A DNA stretch of 38,760 bases, taken from CAIJMI01 sp964448085 (GTDB taxonomy: Bacteria; Patescibacteriota; Microgenomatia; UBA10105; UBA927). The translations under genes were made by a program, and so were the position numbers. The stretch's first letter is position 1; the number at the start of each line of letters is the position of its first letter. Location: assembly GCA_964448085.1 (NCBI GenBank), contig CAYUUX010000007.1, positions 1 through 38,760 of the forward strand. The letters are read 5' to 3'. Of the stretch, positions 1 to 7,921 are shown piece by piece. The notes under the pieces are model-generated. The model was not told the DNA's origin, did not search any database, and saw only the letters and a list, made by a program, of their open reading frames with translations.

Positions 1-52
1 ACAAACATTTACCCGGGAATTTGATAGGGTACTGAAACGCATATGCGGTTAA
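1..52 (+). CDS. possible 3' end of an upstream gene (partial)
   Basis: Reading from base 2 gives an open stretch of 16 codons (QTFTREFDRVLKRICG) ending in TAA at 50-52. The other two plus frames close earlier, at 22-24 and 33-35. The stretch would overlap the start of the next gene by 10 bases, which fits the tight packing of this locus. It is basic and helical in character, as the C-termini of cytoplasmic glycosyltransferases often are, but it is too short to assign to a family. Confidence 0.35.
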   Translation, partial: QTFTREFDRVLKRICG

Positions 53-2307
53 CGAAAACTACGCTGTTTGACTTCATAAAGAATCACACACACGGATTGA
101 CGATTTGGGTATTTGCCGCGATTGTCGCTGTATTTTTTTATCGAACTATTTTTTTTACTCAACTTCCCGTCCCGTCGGACGACCTTGTAGGACTGTATCA
201 TCCATGGCGTGATGCATATGCGCATGCATTTCAAAATGGGGTTCCATTCAAAAACTTTCTTATTACAGACCCCATACGACAGCAAATTCCCTGGCGTAAA
301 CAAGTGATTGACGCATGGAAAGCTGGGAAAGCACCCCTTTGGAACGCATATGACTTTTCTGGGACACCGCTTCTCGGCAACATCCAGTCCGGCGCATTGT
401 ATCCGATGAACATAGTATTTTTTGTGTTTCCGTTTGAAATCGCATGGTCGTTATTAATCATCAGCCAACCTTTGCTTGCAGGAATTTTTCTATATCTGTT
501 TTTGCGCCATAAACATATTGAGCCCCTCGCTTCGTTAGTCGGTGCTATCATGTTTGCCTTTTCCGGATTTTCTATTGCGTGGCTCACTTGGGGGACGATT
601 GTGTCGACGATTTTATGGCTCCCCTTGGCGTTGTATTCGTTTGACGAAATACACACAGGGAGAAAGAAGTGGCCCTGGAGATTGTTGTTTATATGGTCCG
701 TTATTTCATCATTTTTTGCAGGGCATTTACAGATATTTTTTTATGGAATGCTGCTTTTTGTTGCGTATGCCGTAGGGCAACAAAAGGCGGTCAAACGAAC
801 AAAGCTTTCTGTGATGCACGTGATGATTCCATGTGTCATTCTGTTGATGACTGCACCCGCATGGATGCGTTTGATTCCCACATACATGGCAAGTTCACGG
901 ATGGAAGGTGTAATTTGGACAAATGAAGGATTCTTTATTCCCATCCGGCATCTCGTCCAATTTATTGCACCGGATTATTTCGGCAATCCGACAACATTAA
1001 ATTATTGGGGGACGTGGAATTACGGAGAAATGATAGGGTACATTGGAGTAATCGGTTTGGCTTTTGCGTTTATCGGAATGAGCAGAATAACCGTATTTTG
1101 GGTCGGAACAATCATTTGCTGCCTTGTTTTTGCGGTTGATGGACCAATTGCGAGGCTTCCATACGTGCTTCATATTCCGTTTTTGTCATCACTTCAGCCA
1201 ACGCGATTGATGGGTATTATTGATTTTTCCCTTTCCATTCTCGCAGCCTATGGTTTTTCATCGATTCTCAAAAACGAGAAGAAAAAGATATTTCGTATCG
1301 GCGTAGCTGTTATTGGAATATTACTTGTGGGTTTGTGGGGAAGCGTAAGTAAACCAGAATTATTTCATATTTCTACAGACCAGCTGATGGTTGCGAAACG
1401 GAATCTTATTCTTCCGACAATTCTATATGGTGTTTTAGTTGGAATGACAGTTCTATTGCAGTTTATCCGATCCCCATGGTATCTCATTCGCATCTTGTGT
1501 TGCGTTGTCTTCATAGCCGCGCTGTCCTTCGAATTGATTCGTTTTGGATGGAAATTTACACCATTTACTGAGGATACGTACTTTTTCCCAAAAACGGATA
1601 TTATTGAAACACTCGAACAGATGAAAAAACCGTTTCGTGTGCTTGCGACTGACGATCGTCTGGTTCCGCCAAACGTATTCGGATTTTACGGGATTGAGTC
1701 AGTGTCCGGGTATGATCCGATATATACGAGTCGGTATGAGGAATTTATCGCCGCCATGGAACGGGGCGAACCAAATATTCAGCCACCATTTGGTTTTAAC
1801 AGGATTATTGCACCAAAAACGATTACCTCTCCTTTGTTTAGTTTATTAAACGTTCACTTTATTGTTGCTATGGATACAATTACTTCTTCCAACGTACGTC
1901 TGCTTTCTGAGGAGGGAACAACAAAATTATATTCGGTTGTTCAAAAGACACCACGTATTTATTTTGCGGATGGCGTTCTATTTGAAACGACGAAACAAAA
2001 CGTCATGAATCGCTTATACGATCCATCATTTATTGGAGGGCAAACGGCTATTGTTGAGTCGCAACCATTTTCGGTCGGTGCTCAATCAACAAGCGATACT
2101 TTGAAGATGACGGTATATGAAGGTGATCATATAGAGATACAAACGATGACGGAACACATCCGATTTATGGTTGTCGGCAATATGATGGACAAGCATTGGC
2201 GCGTGTTTATTGATGGAAAAGAGGCTTCCATATATAGAACGAATTATCTGTTCTTCGGATTCCTCGTTCCAGACGGAACACACCAGATTAAGGTACAATA
2301 TCGTTAA
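43..2307 (+). CDS. YfhO-like polytopic membrane glycosyltransferase, lacking the final membrane helix
   Basis: This 754-residue multi-spanning protein resembles the YfhO family (PF09586). In Bacillus, YfhO is the GT-C enzyme that moves a sugar from a polyprenyl-phosphate carrier onto lipoteichoic acid outside the cell. Seen here: an N-terminal membrane segment at about residues 20-38, an acidic pair D46-D47 in the first outer loop, PLWN at 98-101, and the family-type block GTPLLGNIQSGALYP at 107-121. Many further hydrophobic helices follow. The C-terminal third is soluble and ends in a W719...DG (724-725) module like that of the other YfhO-like proteins in the window. Unlike those, the chain stops at residue 754 right after that module, without the usual last helix and basic tail. 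Reading on past the stop gives no hydrophobic continuation. Two bases separate it from the next gene. Substrate and acceptor are unknown. Confidence 0.85.
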   Translation: MRLTKTTLFDFIKNHTHGLTIWVFAAIVAVFFYRTIFFTQLPVPSDDLVGLYHPWRDAYAHAFQNGVPFKNFLITDPIRQQIPWRKQVIDAWKAGKAPLWNAYDFSGTPLLGNIQSGALYPMNIVFFVFPFEIAWSLLIISQPLLAGIFLYLFLRHKHIEPLASLVGAIMFAFSGFSIAWLTWGTIVSTILWLPLALYSFDEIHTGRKKWPWRLLFIWSVISSFFAGHLQIFFYGMLLFVAYAVGQQKAVKRTKLSVMHVMIPCVILLMTAPAWMRLIPTYMASSRMEGVIWTNEGFFIPIRHLVQFIAPDYFGNPTTLNYWGTWNYGEMIGYIGVIGLAFAFIGMSRITVFWVGTIICCLVFAVDGPIARLPYVLHIPFLSSLQPTRLMGIIDFSLSILAAYGFSSILKNEKKKIFRIGVAVIGILLVGLWGSVSKPELFHISTDQLMVAKRNLILPTILYGVLVGMTVLLQFIRSPWYLIRILCCVVFIAALSFELIRFGWKFTPFTEDTYFFPKTDIIETLEQMKKPFRVLATDDRLVPPNVFGFYGIESVSGYDPIYTSRYEEFIAAMERGEPNIQPPFGFNRIIAPKTITSPLFSLLNVHFIVAMDTITSSNVRLLSEEGTTKLYSVVQKTPRIYFADGVLFETTKQNVMNRLYDPSFIGGQTAIVESQPFSVGAQSTSDTLKMTVYEGDHIEIQTMTEHIRFMVVGNMMDKHWRVFIDGKEASIYRTNYLFFGFLVPDGTHQIKVQYR

Positions 2308-2309
2308 TT

Positions 2310-3212
2310 ATGGGAAAACCAACTGTATCAATCGTGCTCCCGAATTGGAATGGCGTGTATTTGTTGGAAAAACATCTGCAGAAAACGATTGATGCATCAA
2401 AAGGTGCTGAAATTATCGTGGCAGATGATTGTTCAACCGACGGATCCGTTGAATTTTTAGAGAAAAAATTTCCGAACGTTGTTATTGTTGCGAACAAAAA
2501 GCGGAATGGCTTTGCCGTTAATATAAATTCGGGAGTTGCAAAAGCAACGGGGGATGTCGTTGTTTTGGTGAATACGGATGTGGAACCGGAAGTGGGATAT
2601 CTCGAACCGCTTATCGAGCATTTTTCCGATAAAAATGTGTTTGCAGTCGGATGTATGGAAAAGAGTCAGGAGAAAGGTGGAGTAGTGCTTCGGGGAAGGG
2701 GTGTTGCTAGATGGGAGAAAGGATTTTATGTCCATGAGCGGGGTGAAGTAAATCAAACTGACACAGCATGGGTTTCTGGTGGCAGTGGAGCATTCCGTCA
2801 TTCTATGTGGAACATATTAGGTGGTATGGATATTCTTTATACGCCATTTTATTGGGAAGATATTGATTTATCATATCGCGCAAGGAAAATTGGTTGGAAG
2901 ATTATTTTTGAACCAAAAAGTATTGTTGATCATTACCACGAAGAGGGGAAAATAAAACGCGAATTTTCTCCGATTGATGTGAAACGTATTGTTTATCGCA
3001 ACCAATTTACGTTTATTTGGAAAAACGTGAGTCATCCTGCGATTTTCTTTACACACATTGTTTGGTTGCCCGTGAGATTAATCCAAGCTTTCATGAGGGG
3101 CGACATCGTCATGTTTCAAGGGTTTTTATTAGCTCTTACAAGGTTGCCACAGATATTCAAGAAACGATGTTCTCAATCGAAACTCTGGAAAATAAACGAT
3201 ACTGCGCTATGA
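2310..3212 (+). CDS. GT2 family glycosyltransferase (rhamnosyltransferase-like)
   Basis: This 300-residue GT-A fold enzyme belongs to family GT2. The N-terminus carries the IVLPNWNG strand, then the nucleotide-binding acidic pair D39-D40, the DxD-type metal site N88-T-D90 and the acceptor-side motif WVSGGSGAFR (about 154-163). It also has the catalytic-region motif FYWEDIDLSYR (180-190, with E183/D184/D186) and a downstream HYH (208-210). This arrangement is typical of WbbL/RfbF-type rhamnosyl- and related transferases that extend lipid-linked glycans in the cytoplasm. The sugar cannot be told from sequence. The tail from about residue 240 holds hydrophobic and basic stretches suggesting membrane association. 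The stop overlaps the next start as ATGA (3209-3212), so the two are likely translationally coupled. Confidence 0.9.
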   Translation: MGKPTVSIVLPNWNGVYLLEKHLQKTIDASKGAEIIVADDCSTDGSVEFLEKKFPNVVIVANKKRNGFAVNINSGVAKATGDVVVLVNTDVEPEVGYLEPLIEHFSDKNVFAVGCMEKSQEKGGVVLRGRGVARWEKGFYVHERGEVNQTDTAWVSGGSGAFRHSMWNILGGMDILYTPFYWEDIDLSYRARKIGWKIIFEPKSIVDHYHEEGKIKREFSPIDVKRIVYRNQFTFIWKNVSHPAIFFTHIVWLPVRLIQAFMRGDIVMFQGFLLALTRLPQIFKKRCSQSKLWKINDTAL

Positions 3213-4672
3213 AGAAAAACATATTTTTCTTACTTCTTATTTTCATTACAATAATGGGATTAATTCTTCGTTTTTGGGATTATACAGACCGTTTTGGACT
3301 GGCATATGATCAAGCACATGATGCCTTGGTAGCTCGTTTCGCAATTCAGCAGGGAAAGTTACCTCTGCTCGGTCCATTTTCCTCTGCTGGACCGTTTCAA
3401 ACGTCAGGAACGTGGTATTGGTTGATTATGCTGGGAACGATATTTAATATGGGCAACGTTCTTGCCCCCTGGATTTTCTTGACCAGTTTATGCGGACTTA
3501 TGATTTTTGGGATGGGACTTATTGCACGTAAAATGGAAAACGAATCGTTTGGATTGATCGCGGCAATCCTCACTGCGATATCGACTGCGCAAATTGCACA
3601 ATCTGTGAATTTGACCAATCAAACACCAATTCCGATATTTTCGTTCCTTACGATCGTTTGTTCCTATATGTATCTGAAGAAAAAATCATATGTATCTGCA
3701 TTCGGGTTAGGGTTGTTTTCCGCCTGTGCAGCATCTATTCACCTTCAAGGAGTTGCGCTTGCGTTCATTGTATTTTGGACTTTCTGTTTTGCGGGGAAAT
3801 TTAAGATAAAACATTTTATGCTCGCATGTTTAGGAGCAGTTCTCCCCATGTTGCCGATTTTGATCTGGGATAGTCAGCATGGGTTTATCAATGTCTCGAA
3901 CATGTTTTATTACTACACGAAGGGGCAATTTGCCATATCTTTGGATGTACTGGGTCGTCGTTGGCTTACGTACTTAAAGGTTTTTTGGCCAACGGAGTGG
4001 GCACATATGATTGGAGGATTACCAGGTATAGCAATCGGTATTGCGGTTTTAAGCGGTTTGTGCTTTGTCTGGACTGCATGGAAACGACAATTAAAACGGG
4101 AATGGGTTGTTATTTTTCTTTCGTTTGCCTGCATGGTGATACTTATCCGATATATGCGTGTGCCGATTTTCGCAAGTTTCATCACCGTCACGCATCCGTT
4201 TGTTTTTCTGATTACGGCATGGGGTATCTATGTGATTGGAAAACAATGGAAAGCAGTTGGTCTAATAGTATTTGCCATTATTTTGGCTGGATCCATTTGG
4301 AAAACATACAGGGAACTTAGTCCAAAACACGTGAATTTGACCGCGGATAGTGCGAAAGAAACCCGGTTGTTACTCAAAAAACTGTATCCCGGTGAAAAAT
4401 TTGCAATCTATGATCTTAACTATGACGAAACACGTCGTTCAGTTCCGACAGCATTATATCTGGAAGAACAAGGGATGATTGATGAACATGGTCGACCGAT
4501 TGGATATATCCGAGCAAAAACACAGGCGATTTTTCATACAGATATCATTTCTTCCTCCTCAGGATTGATCTCCGATCTCTCATCTTCCTCAAGTGCAACA
4601 CTTACAAAAGATGGTTGGATCCGGGTGAATGCATCGGATATCTATCGGGAAACGGAAGATTGGAAAAAATAA
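3209..4672 (+). CDS. DQ-family GT-C-like membrane protein
   Basis: This 487-residue protein has roughly ten or more hydrophobic helices. The ATG at 3209 is chosen because it overlaps the previous stop as ATGA and is followed at once by a membrane segment. An in-frame ATG at 3017 would add 64 non-membrane residues lying inside the GT2 gene. The first outer loop holds D34-Q35, then LPLLG (51-55) and a GPF block. A second motif, WDSQHGF, has D221 and H224. Both recur in four other proteins of this window (minus strand 6338-7855; plus strand 17990-19498, 19503-20801 and 26676-28166), although the second motif is lost in the third of these. The position of the first-loop acid matches the catalytic Asp/Glu of GT39/ArnT-type GT-C enzymes, so polyprenyl-phosphate-sugar transfer is the likely role. 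The outer tail contains two serine runs (residues 448-451 and 458-462). Confidence 0.75.
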   Translation: MKKNIFFLLLIFITIMGLILRFWDYTDRFGLAYDQAHDALVARFAIQQGKLPLLGPFSSAGPFQTSGTWYWLIMLGTIFNMGNVLAPWIFLTSLCGLMIFGMGLIARKMENESFGLIAAILTAISTAQIAQSVNLTNQTPIPIFSFLTIVCSYMYLKKKSYVSAFGLGLFSACAASIHLQGVALAFIVFWTFCFAGKFKIKHFMLACLGAVLPMLPILIWDSQHGFINVSNMFYYYTKGQFAISLDVLGRRWLTYLKVFWPTEWAHMIGGLPGIAIGIAVLSGLCFVWTAWKRQLKREWVVIFLSFACMVILIRYMRVPIFASFITVTHPFVFLITAWGIYVIGKQWKAVGLIVFAIILAGSIWKTYRELSPKHVNLTADSAKETRLLLKKLYPGEKFAIYDLNYDETRRSVPTALYLEEQGMIDEHGRPIGYIRAKTQAIFHTDIISSSSGLISDLSSSSSATLTKDGWIRVNASDIYRETEDWKK

Positions 4673-4676
4673 TCTT
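4656..4676. terminator. weak inverted repeat at a convergent gene junction
   Basis: AAGATT (4656-4661) and AATCTT (4671-4676) form a 6-bp stem, 7 with a G-T pair, around an A-rich loop. It spans the stops of two converging genes that are only 2 bases apart. No clear U-run follows on either strand, so it is a poor intrinsic terminator. It is listed because it is the only symmetric element at this junction. Confidence 0.2.
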
Positions 4677-6336
4677 ATCGAGTTGCAATGAACGTTTCGC
4701 AGAATTTCTTCGTCTTCAGTGACTCCACCGCAAAATCCGACAGCGTGAGGTGATTAGGATATCGCTGTAATGTATAGGGAGTACAAAGTGTGTCGTGGAA
4801 AATGAGGTATGCTTCGCCGCCATCACGGAGTCGAGTCACTGCTGTATGTTGTTCGTTTGGTAAGACTGGACAGGAATAGTCAAAAATTGCCGTTTGAGAA
4901 GTAATAGATGTTAGCGTCGAAGGGCAATCGGCGAATATGACGCCATTTTTGGTGAGGGTATTTGCATAAAAATAATATTTTGTCAGAAAATCCCTGTTAT
5001 TATTGGAATATACCGTTGTTGTGATGTTGTTTGTTTTGGTTCGTACAAGGTAACTGGAAAGAACCCGGAATGAAAAGTCTCCGTAATTTTGAAGCGGATG
5101 TTGGATAAAATAGGCATAACCGAAATTGCACACTGAATAGAAATATATGCATCCAATTGCGATATATTTTCCCATTCTTAACCACTTCTTTTTGATGTCT
5201 CCGATTGTTGAAAGTCCGTATCCGATCGGAAATGTAAGCCATGGTAAAAGGAATGAAAGATGACTGGAAAAATCACCATTCATGGCGAATAACAAATGGG
5301 GAATCGTCCCAACAAGTGCGAGGAGAACGGTGAGAAAAAATATAGGGAGATTAGTCGAAAACAGCATTAAGAGCCCGAGAAACAAAAATGGAAGATCAAT
5401 GAAGTAGAAAAAGCCGTGTCCTTGGAGTGGGAAGAAAAGGTCAGCGTCGGCAAATAAATACGATGGTGAAAAAATGTTAAGTAGTTTATTGATGATTGTT
5501 TGTCCATAGATAGTCACTTTATTGATGAGAAGATTGGAAATCGGATTGTCGAGCGATAACTTCCTTGCTGCGTCGACTGCAGCAGTAACCTGTGGATTAT
5601 TTGGTAGATAGATATCACTCATTCTTGACGATGAATTGCGTGCAAGAAGGAAAAAGATACCGGAAATACTGAGAGCGAATACGATCATCAATAGATATTG
5701 TTTGAGATTTTTTCTTTTATGGATGAAATATGCGCATATTACTGAAACGAAAACAAACGGGATAAGAATGGTTTTCGTTGCAATATACGAATAGAACGCG
5801 AGAGTAAGGGGAATTGCCGTCCAAAGGATATTCCAGGACGATAGTGTGAGGAAAAGATACAATGAGAGAAGATAAAAGAATGTTGATACGGTTGTCTCGT
5901 ATCCCGTCCTGCCCATGACGATGATCCATGGATTGATGGCAGCAACCAGTCCGACAAAAAATCCTGCCCGTTCCCCAAGAAGTTTTTTAGCGATCGCGAA
6001 AAGAAGGATGACGACGCCGATGGAAAGGATTGCAAATAGTACGTGTACAGTGAAAAGCGTCTGTTGTGGCAAGTAGGCAAGAGGCAAATGTAAAAAATAA
6101 GGAAGCTCCGCTTGATGTTGATCGGGAGGATATTGGAATAGCAGTGCTTGCCAGATCGTCCACGTGCCAGTCATATCTTTGCCTGTTTGTGCAACAGCAC
6201 GAGCGGTGATTGGATACACAAGTTCGTCCCCCGCGATGGCGTTCGGGATGATGGATAGATATACAAGTCGGAACACACTTGCGATGAGAATGATGATGAC
6301 GAGTTGCCAGATAGAGTGGTGTTGTTTAATTTTCAT
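4675..6336 (-). CDS. GT39/ArnT-like membrane glycosyltransferase with a four-cysteine C-terminal tail
   Basis: The 553-residue product starts at the ATG at 6336, one base after the stop of the upstream minus-strand gene (TGA-T-ATG). The longer in-frame start at 6399 would add 21 polar residues inside that gene. After the first helix comes D37-E38 (AGDELVYP), the acidic pair of the PMT/ArnT type in outer loop 1, then a conserved-looking E77 and P79. The motif LLGERAGFFVGLVAAINPW, with a nearby MGRTGYE, matches the GT39 core region. Many hydrophobic helices follow. The soluble end has four cysteines (C471, C489, C518, C546). They recur in the protein at 24917-26692, which also shares an LPNNP motif, so the two are clear paralogues. 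It is predicted to transfer a sugar from a polyprenyl-phosphate donor on the outer membrane face; the acceptor is unknown. Confidence 0.82.
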   Translation of the reverse strand: MKIKQHHSIWQLVIIILIASVFRLVYLSIIPNAIAGDELVYPITARAVAQTGKDMTGTWTIWQALLFQYPPDQHQAELPYFLHLPLAYLPQQTLFTVHVLFAILSIGVVILLFAIAKKLLGERAGFFVGLVAAINPWIIVMGRTGYETTVSTFFYLLSLYLFLTLSSWNILWTAIPLTLAFYSYIATKTILIPFVFVSVICAYFIHKRKNLKQYLLMIVFALSISGIFFLLARNSSSRMSDIYLPNNPQVTAAVDAARKLSLDNPISNLLINKVTIYGQTIINKLLNIFSPSYLFADADLFFPLQGHGFFYFIDLPFLFLGLLMLFSTNLPIFFLTVLLALVGTIPHLLFAMNGDFSSHLSFLLPWLTFPIGYGLSTIGDIKKKWLRMGKYIAIGCIYFYSVCNFGYAYFIQHPLQNYGDFSFRVLSSYLVRTKTNNITTTVYSNNNRDFLTKYYFYANTLTKNGVIFADCPSTLTSITSQTAIFDYSCPVLPNEQHTAVTRLRDGGEAYLIFHDTLCTPYTLQRYPNHLTLSDFAVESLKTKKFCETFIATR

Positions 6337-6337
6337 A

Positions 6338-7855
6338 TCATCGGAATGAAAGTCCAAGTTCGATATTTTGATCATGCGGTATCGCAATTTCATCGTCATT
6401 GAGTGTATATCTCAGGATTTTATAACCACTTGGAAATACCTCTGTCTCAATTGGAGGTTTTTCGATATGCAATTGATGGGATATCCACCATGTTTCGTTC
6501 ATATACGGATCGTCAGGTGGTGGAGGAGCGGCAATGACGTAGGTCGTAGATTTTTTCGTATATTCTGATGCATGAGCATGTTGTGATTGGAAACCGTATA
6601 TCATTGCATACCGAGGTTGATACGCGAATGCATCTGGTGAGAATACGTAATATCCGAACTCATTTTGTTTTTCTTTTTCTGTTATACGTCTTGCAACGGC
6701 TTGTAGTGATATCCATGAATATTGGCTTTTACCTATGAAATCGTGTTCAATATATCGGTCATAATTAATGGAAGTTGTTACATTGAAATAAAAAACAATG
6801 AGTGCAAGCGGAGCAAAAATCCAGATATACTTCTTTTCGAAAAATGAGACAAACCATAAGATCGTTAGCGGAAACAAGAAGAAAACGTAATGACCAAGGA
6901 TAACGCCTTTGTTAATGAATGATAAGAGCATATATCCAAAATAAAAATACATCATGAGGGAATAAAATAACGTATGTTCGCGCTTTCGTATTCGGATGAT
7001 AGAAAAAGTGACGACGAAAAGAAAAAAAACTTCAAGAAAATGAAATGGATGGAGATTTCCATCTTGGAATATCAACAGTGATACTGTGCTTTCCCATCTG
7101 TTGCGTATCCAAAATGTGAAAGGAACATAGATCGTTGATGAAGTGAAAAGGTGAAAAACCGGCTTGATCATGATGAAATCATGACGAAGGTTAAAAATGA
7201 TGTAATTAACGAGAAACAGAGGTACCACGAGAAACGCGAGGAGATGTTTCCATAAACGTTTTTTTATGATGAAACCCATGGAAATCCCGGCTCCTAAAAG
7301 GAACAACGAGCCTCCGGGGCCGACATTCATCTGAATCATAAAAGTGAGTGATATGAGATGAATAATGAGGTACTGTACTTTTTTTGTTTTGAAATATTGA
7401 TATACTGAGTAAAATACGAGGGGCGTAAACATAAATTCTGCAAGCGCATGCATTATTCCATTCATGTGGGGAGCAACGCGTACTTCCACGAGGAGAATGA
7501 AAAGAAGGGCGGCTGGTACAGAAATGAGTTTCTGCACGATGAAAAAACTCGTAATTAGGAAAACGGTGAGACAGATAATCCAAAACCAACCGACTATAAC
7601 AGGATTGCCATGACCGATCAGGTATGCGGGATAAGAAAGATATGTCCAAAGTGGGCCATGAAACAAACCAGTCTCATTGGAACGAGCTCCAATAAGGACG
7701 ATTTTCTTTTGTGCAAGTTCCTGCATCAACAGGAAATCCCGTGCGACGTCATTAAAAAAATTTAACTCCCCATGGAGAACGGAAAAAGAACAAAGGTATA
7801 GACCAAACACCGCGAGGATAATAAAAAAAACCCAATAAATTCGTTTACCCCACAT
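6338..7855 (-). CDS. DQ-family GT-C-like membrane protein (first gene of a two-gene minus-strand unit)
   Basis: This 505-residue polytopic protein begins MWGKRIYW, with its first membrane helix at about residues 6-25. Family landmarks are N35-D36 with R39-D40 in loop 1, VLIGARSNETGLFHGP (53-68) and FNLRHDF (221-227). In place of the Asp-Gln seen in its relatives it has Asn-Asp. The soluble C-terminus contains a proline run (APPPPDDP) and ends in an FPSGYKI-type strand, also found in the relative at 17990-19498. The gene is followed one base later by the GT39-like gene, so both are probably made from one transcript starting at the promoter near 7865. A polyprenyl-sugar-dependent transferase is the best guess, by analogy with GT39 (PMT_2, PF13231). 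No member of this subgroup is known to me by function. Confidence 0.75.
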   Translation of the reverse strand: MWGKRIYWVFFIILAVFGLYLCSFSVLHGELNFFNDVARDFLLMQELAQKKIVLIGARSNETGLFHGPLWTYLSYPAYLIGHGNPVIVGWFWIICLTVFLITSFFIVQKLISVPAALLFILLVEVRVAPHMNGIMHALAEFMFTPLVFYSVYQYFKTKKVQYLIIHLISLTFMIQMNVGPGGSLFLLGAGISMGFIIKKRLWKHLLAFLVVPLFLVNYIIFNLRHDFIMIKPVFHLFTSSTIYVPFTFWIRNRWESTVSLLIFQDGNLHPFHFLEVFFLFVVTFSIIRIRKREHTLFYSLMMYFYFGYMLLSFINKGVILGHYVFFLFPLTILWFVSFFEKKYIWIFAPLALIVFYFNVTTSINYDRYIEHDFIGKSQYSWISLQAVARRITEKEKQNEFGYYVFSPDAFAYQPRYAMIYGFQSQHAHASEYTKKSTTYVIAAPPPPDDPYMNETWWISHQLHIEKPPIETEVFPSGYKILRYTLNDDEIAIPHDQNIELGLSFR

Positions 7856-7859
7856 TGTC

Positions 7860-7873
7860 TTTATAGTGTATCA
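7860..7873 (-). promoter_or_regulatory. extended -10 promoter for the minus-strand gene pair
   Basis: On the minus strand the gap reads TGaTACACT, an extended -10 element (TG at 7872-7873, hexamer 7865-7870), overlapping a second possible hexamer TATAAA (7860-7865). The start codon is only 9 bases after TACACT and 4 bases after TATAAA. Transcription would therefore begin at or within two or three bases of the ATG, giving a leaderless or nearly leaderless mRNA. No good -35 is present: TTGAAG lies 20 bases upstream. Confidence 0.5.
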
Positions 7874-7908
7874 AATTCTTTCTAACATCGCTTCAACTAA
7901 TTTTACGG

Positions 7909-7914
7909 TATAAT
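7909..7914 (+). promoter_or_regulatory. -10 box TATAAT, leaderless promoter candidate
   Basis: A perfect consensus TATAAT lies exactly 7 bases before the GTG start at 7922, so the expected transcription start coincides with the start codon. No convincing -35 and no TG extension are seen. The 66-base divergent gap carries this box and the one for the minus-strand pair. There is no Shine-Dalgarno-like sequence between the box and the start. Confidence 0.6.
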
Positions 7915-7921
7915 AGAAATC

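Noticed and set aside
3017..3208. In-frame 64-residue N-terminal extension of the membrane protein at 3209-4672
   Set aside because: It lies wholly inside the GT2 gene in another frame, reads as a non-helical cysteine- and histidine-rich stretch, and the ATG at 3209 forms the ATGA junction typical of this locus.
4550..4594. Serine runs (4 and 5 Ser) in the DQ-family protein, considered as a repeat or slippage site
   Set aside because: The codons vary (TCT, TCC, TCA, AGT), so it is not a simple DNA repeat. It looks like a flexible linker and needs no further explanation.
6337..6399. 21-residue N-terminal extension of the minus-strand GT39-like gene
   Set aside because: It overlaps the 3' end of the upstream gene and is polar, while the ATG at 6336 is one base after that gene's stop and next to the first helix.
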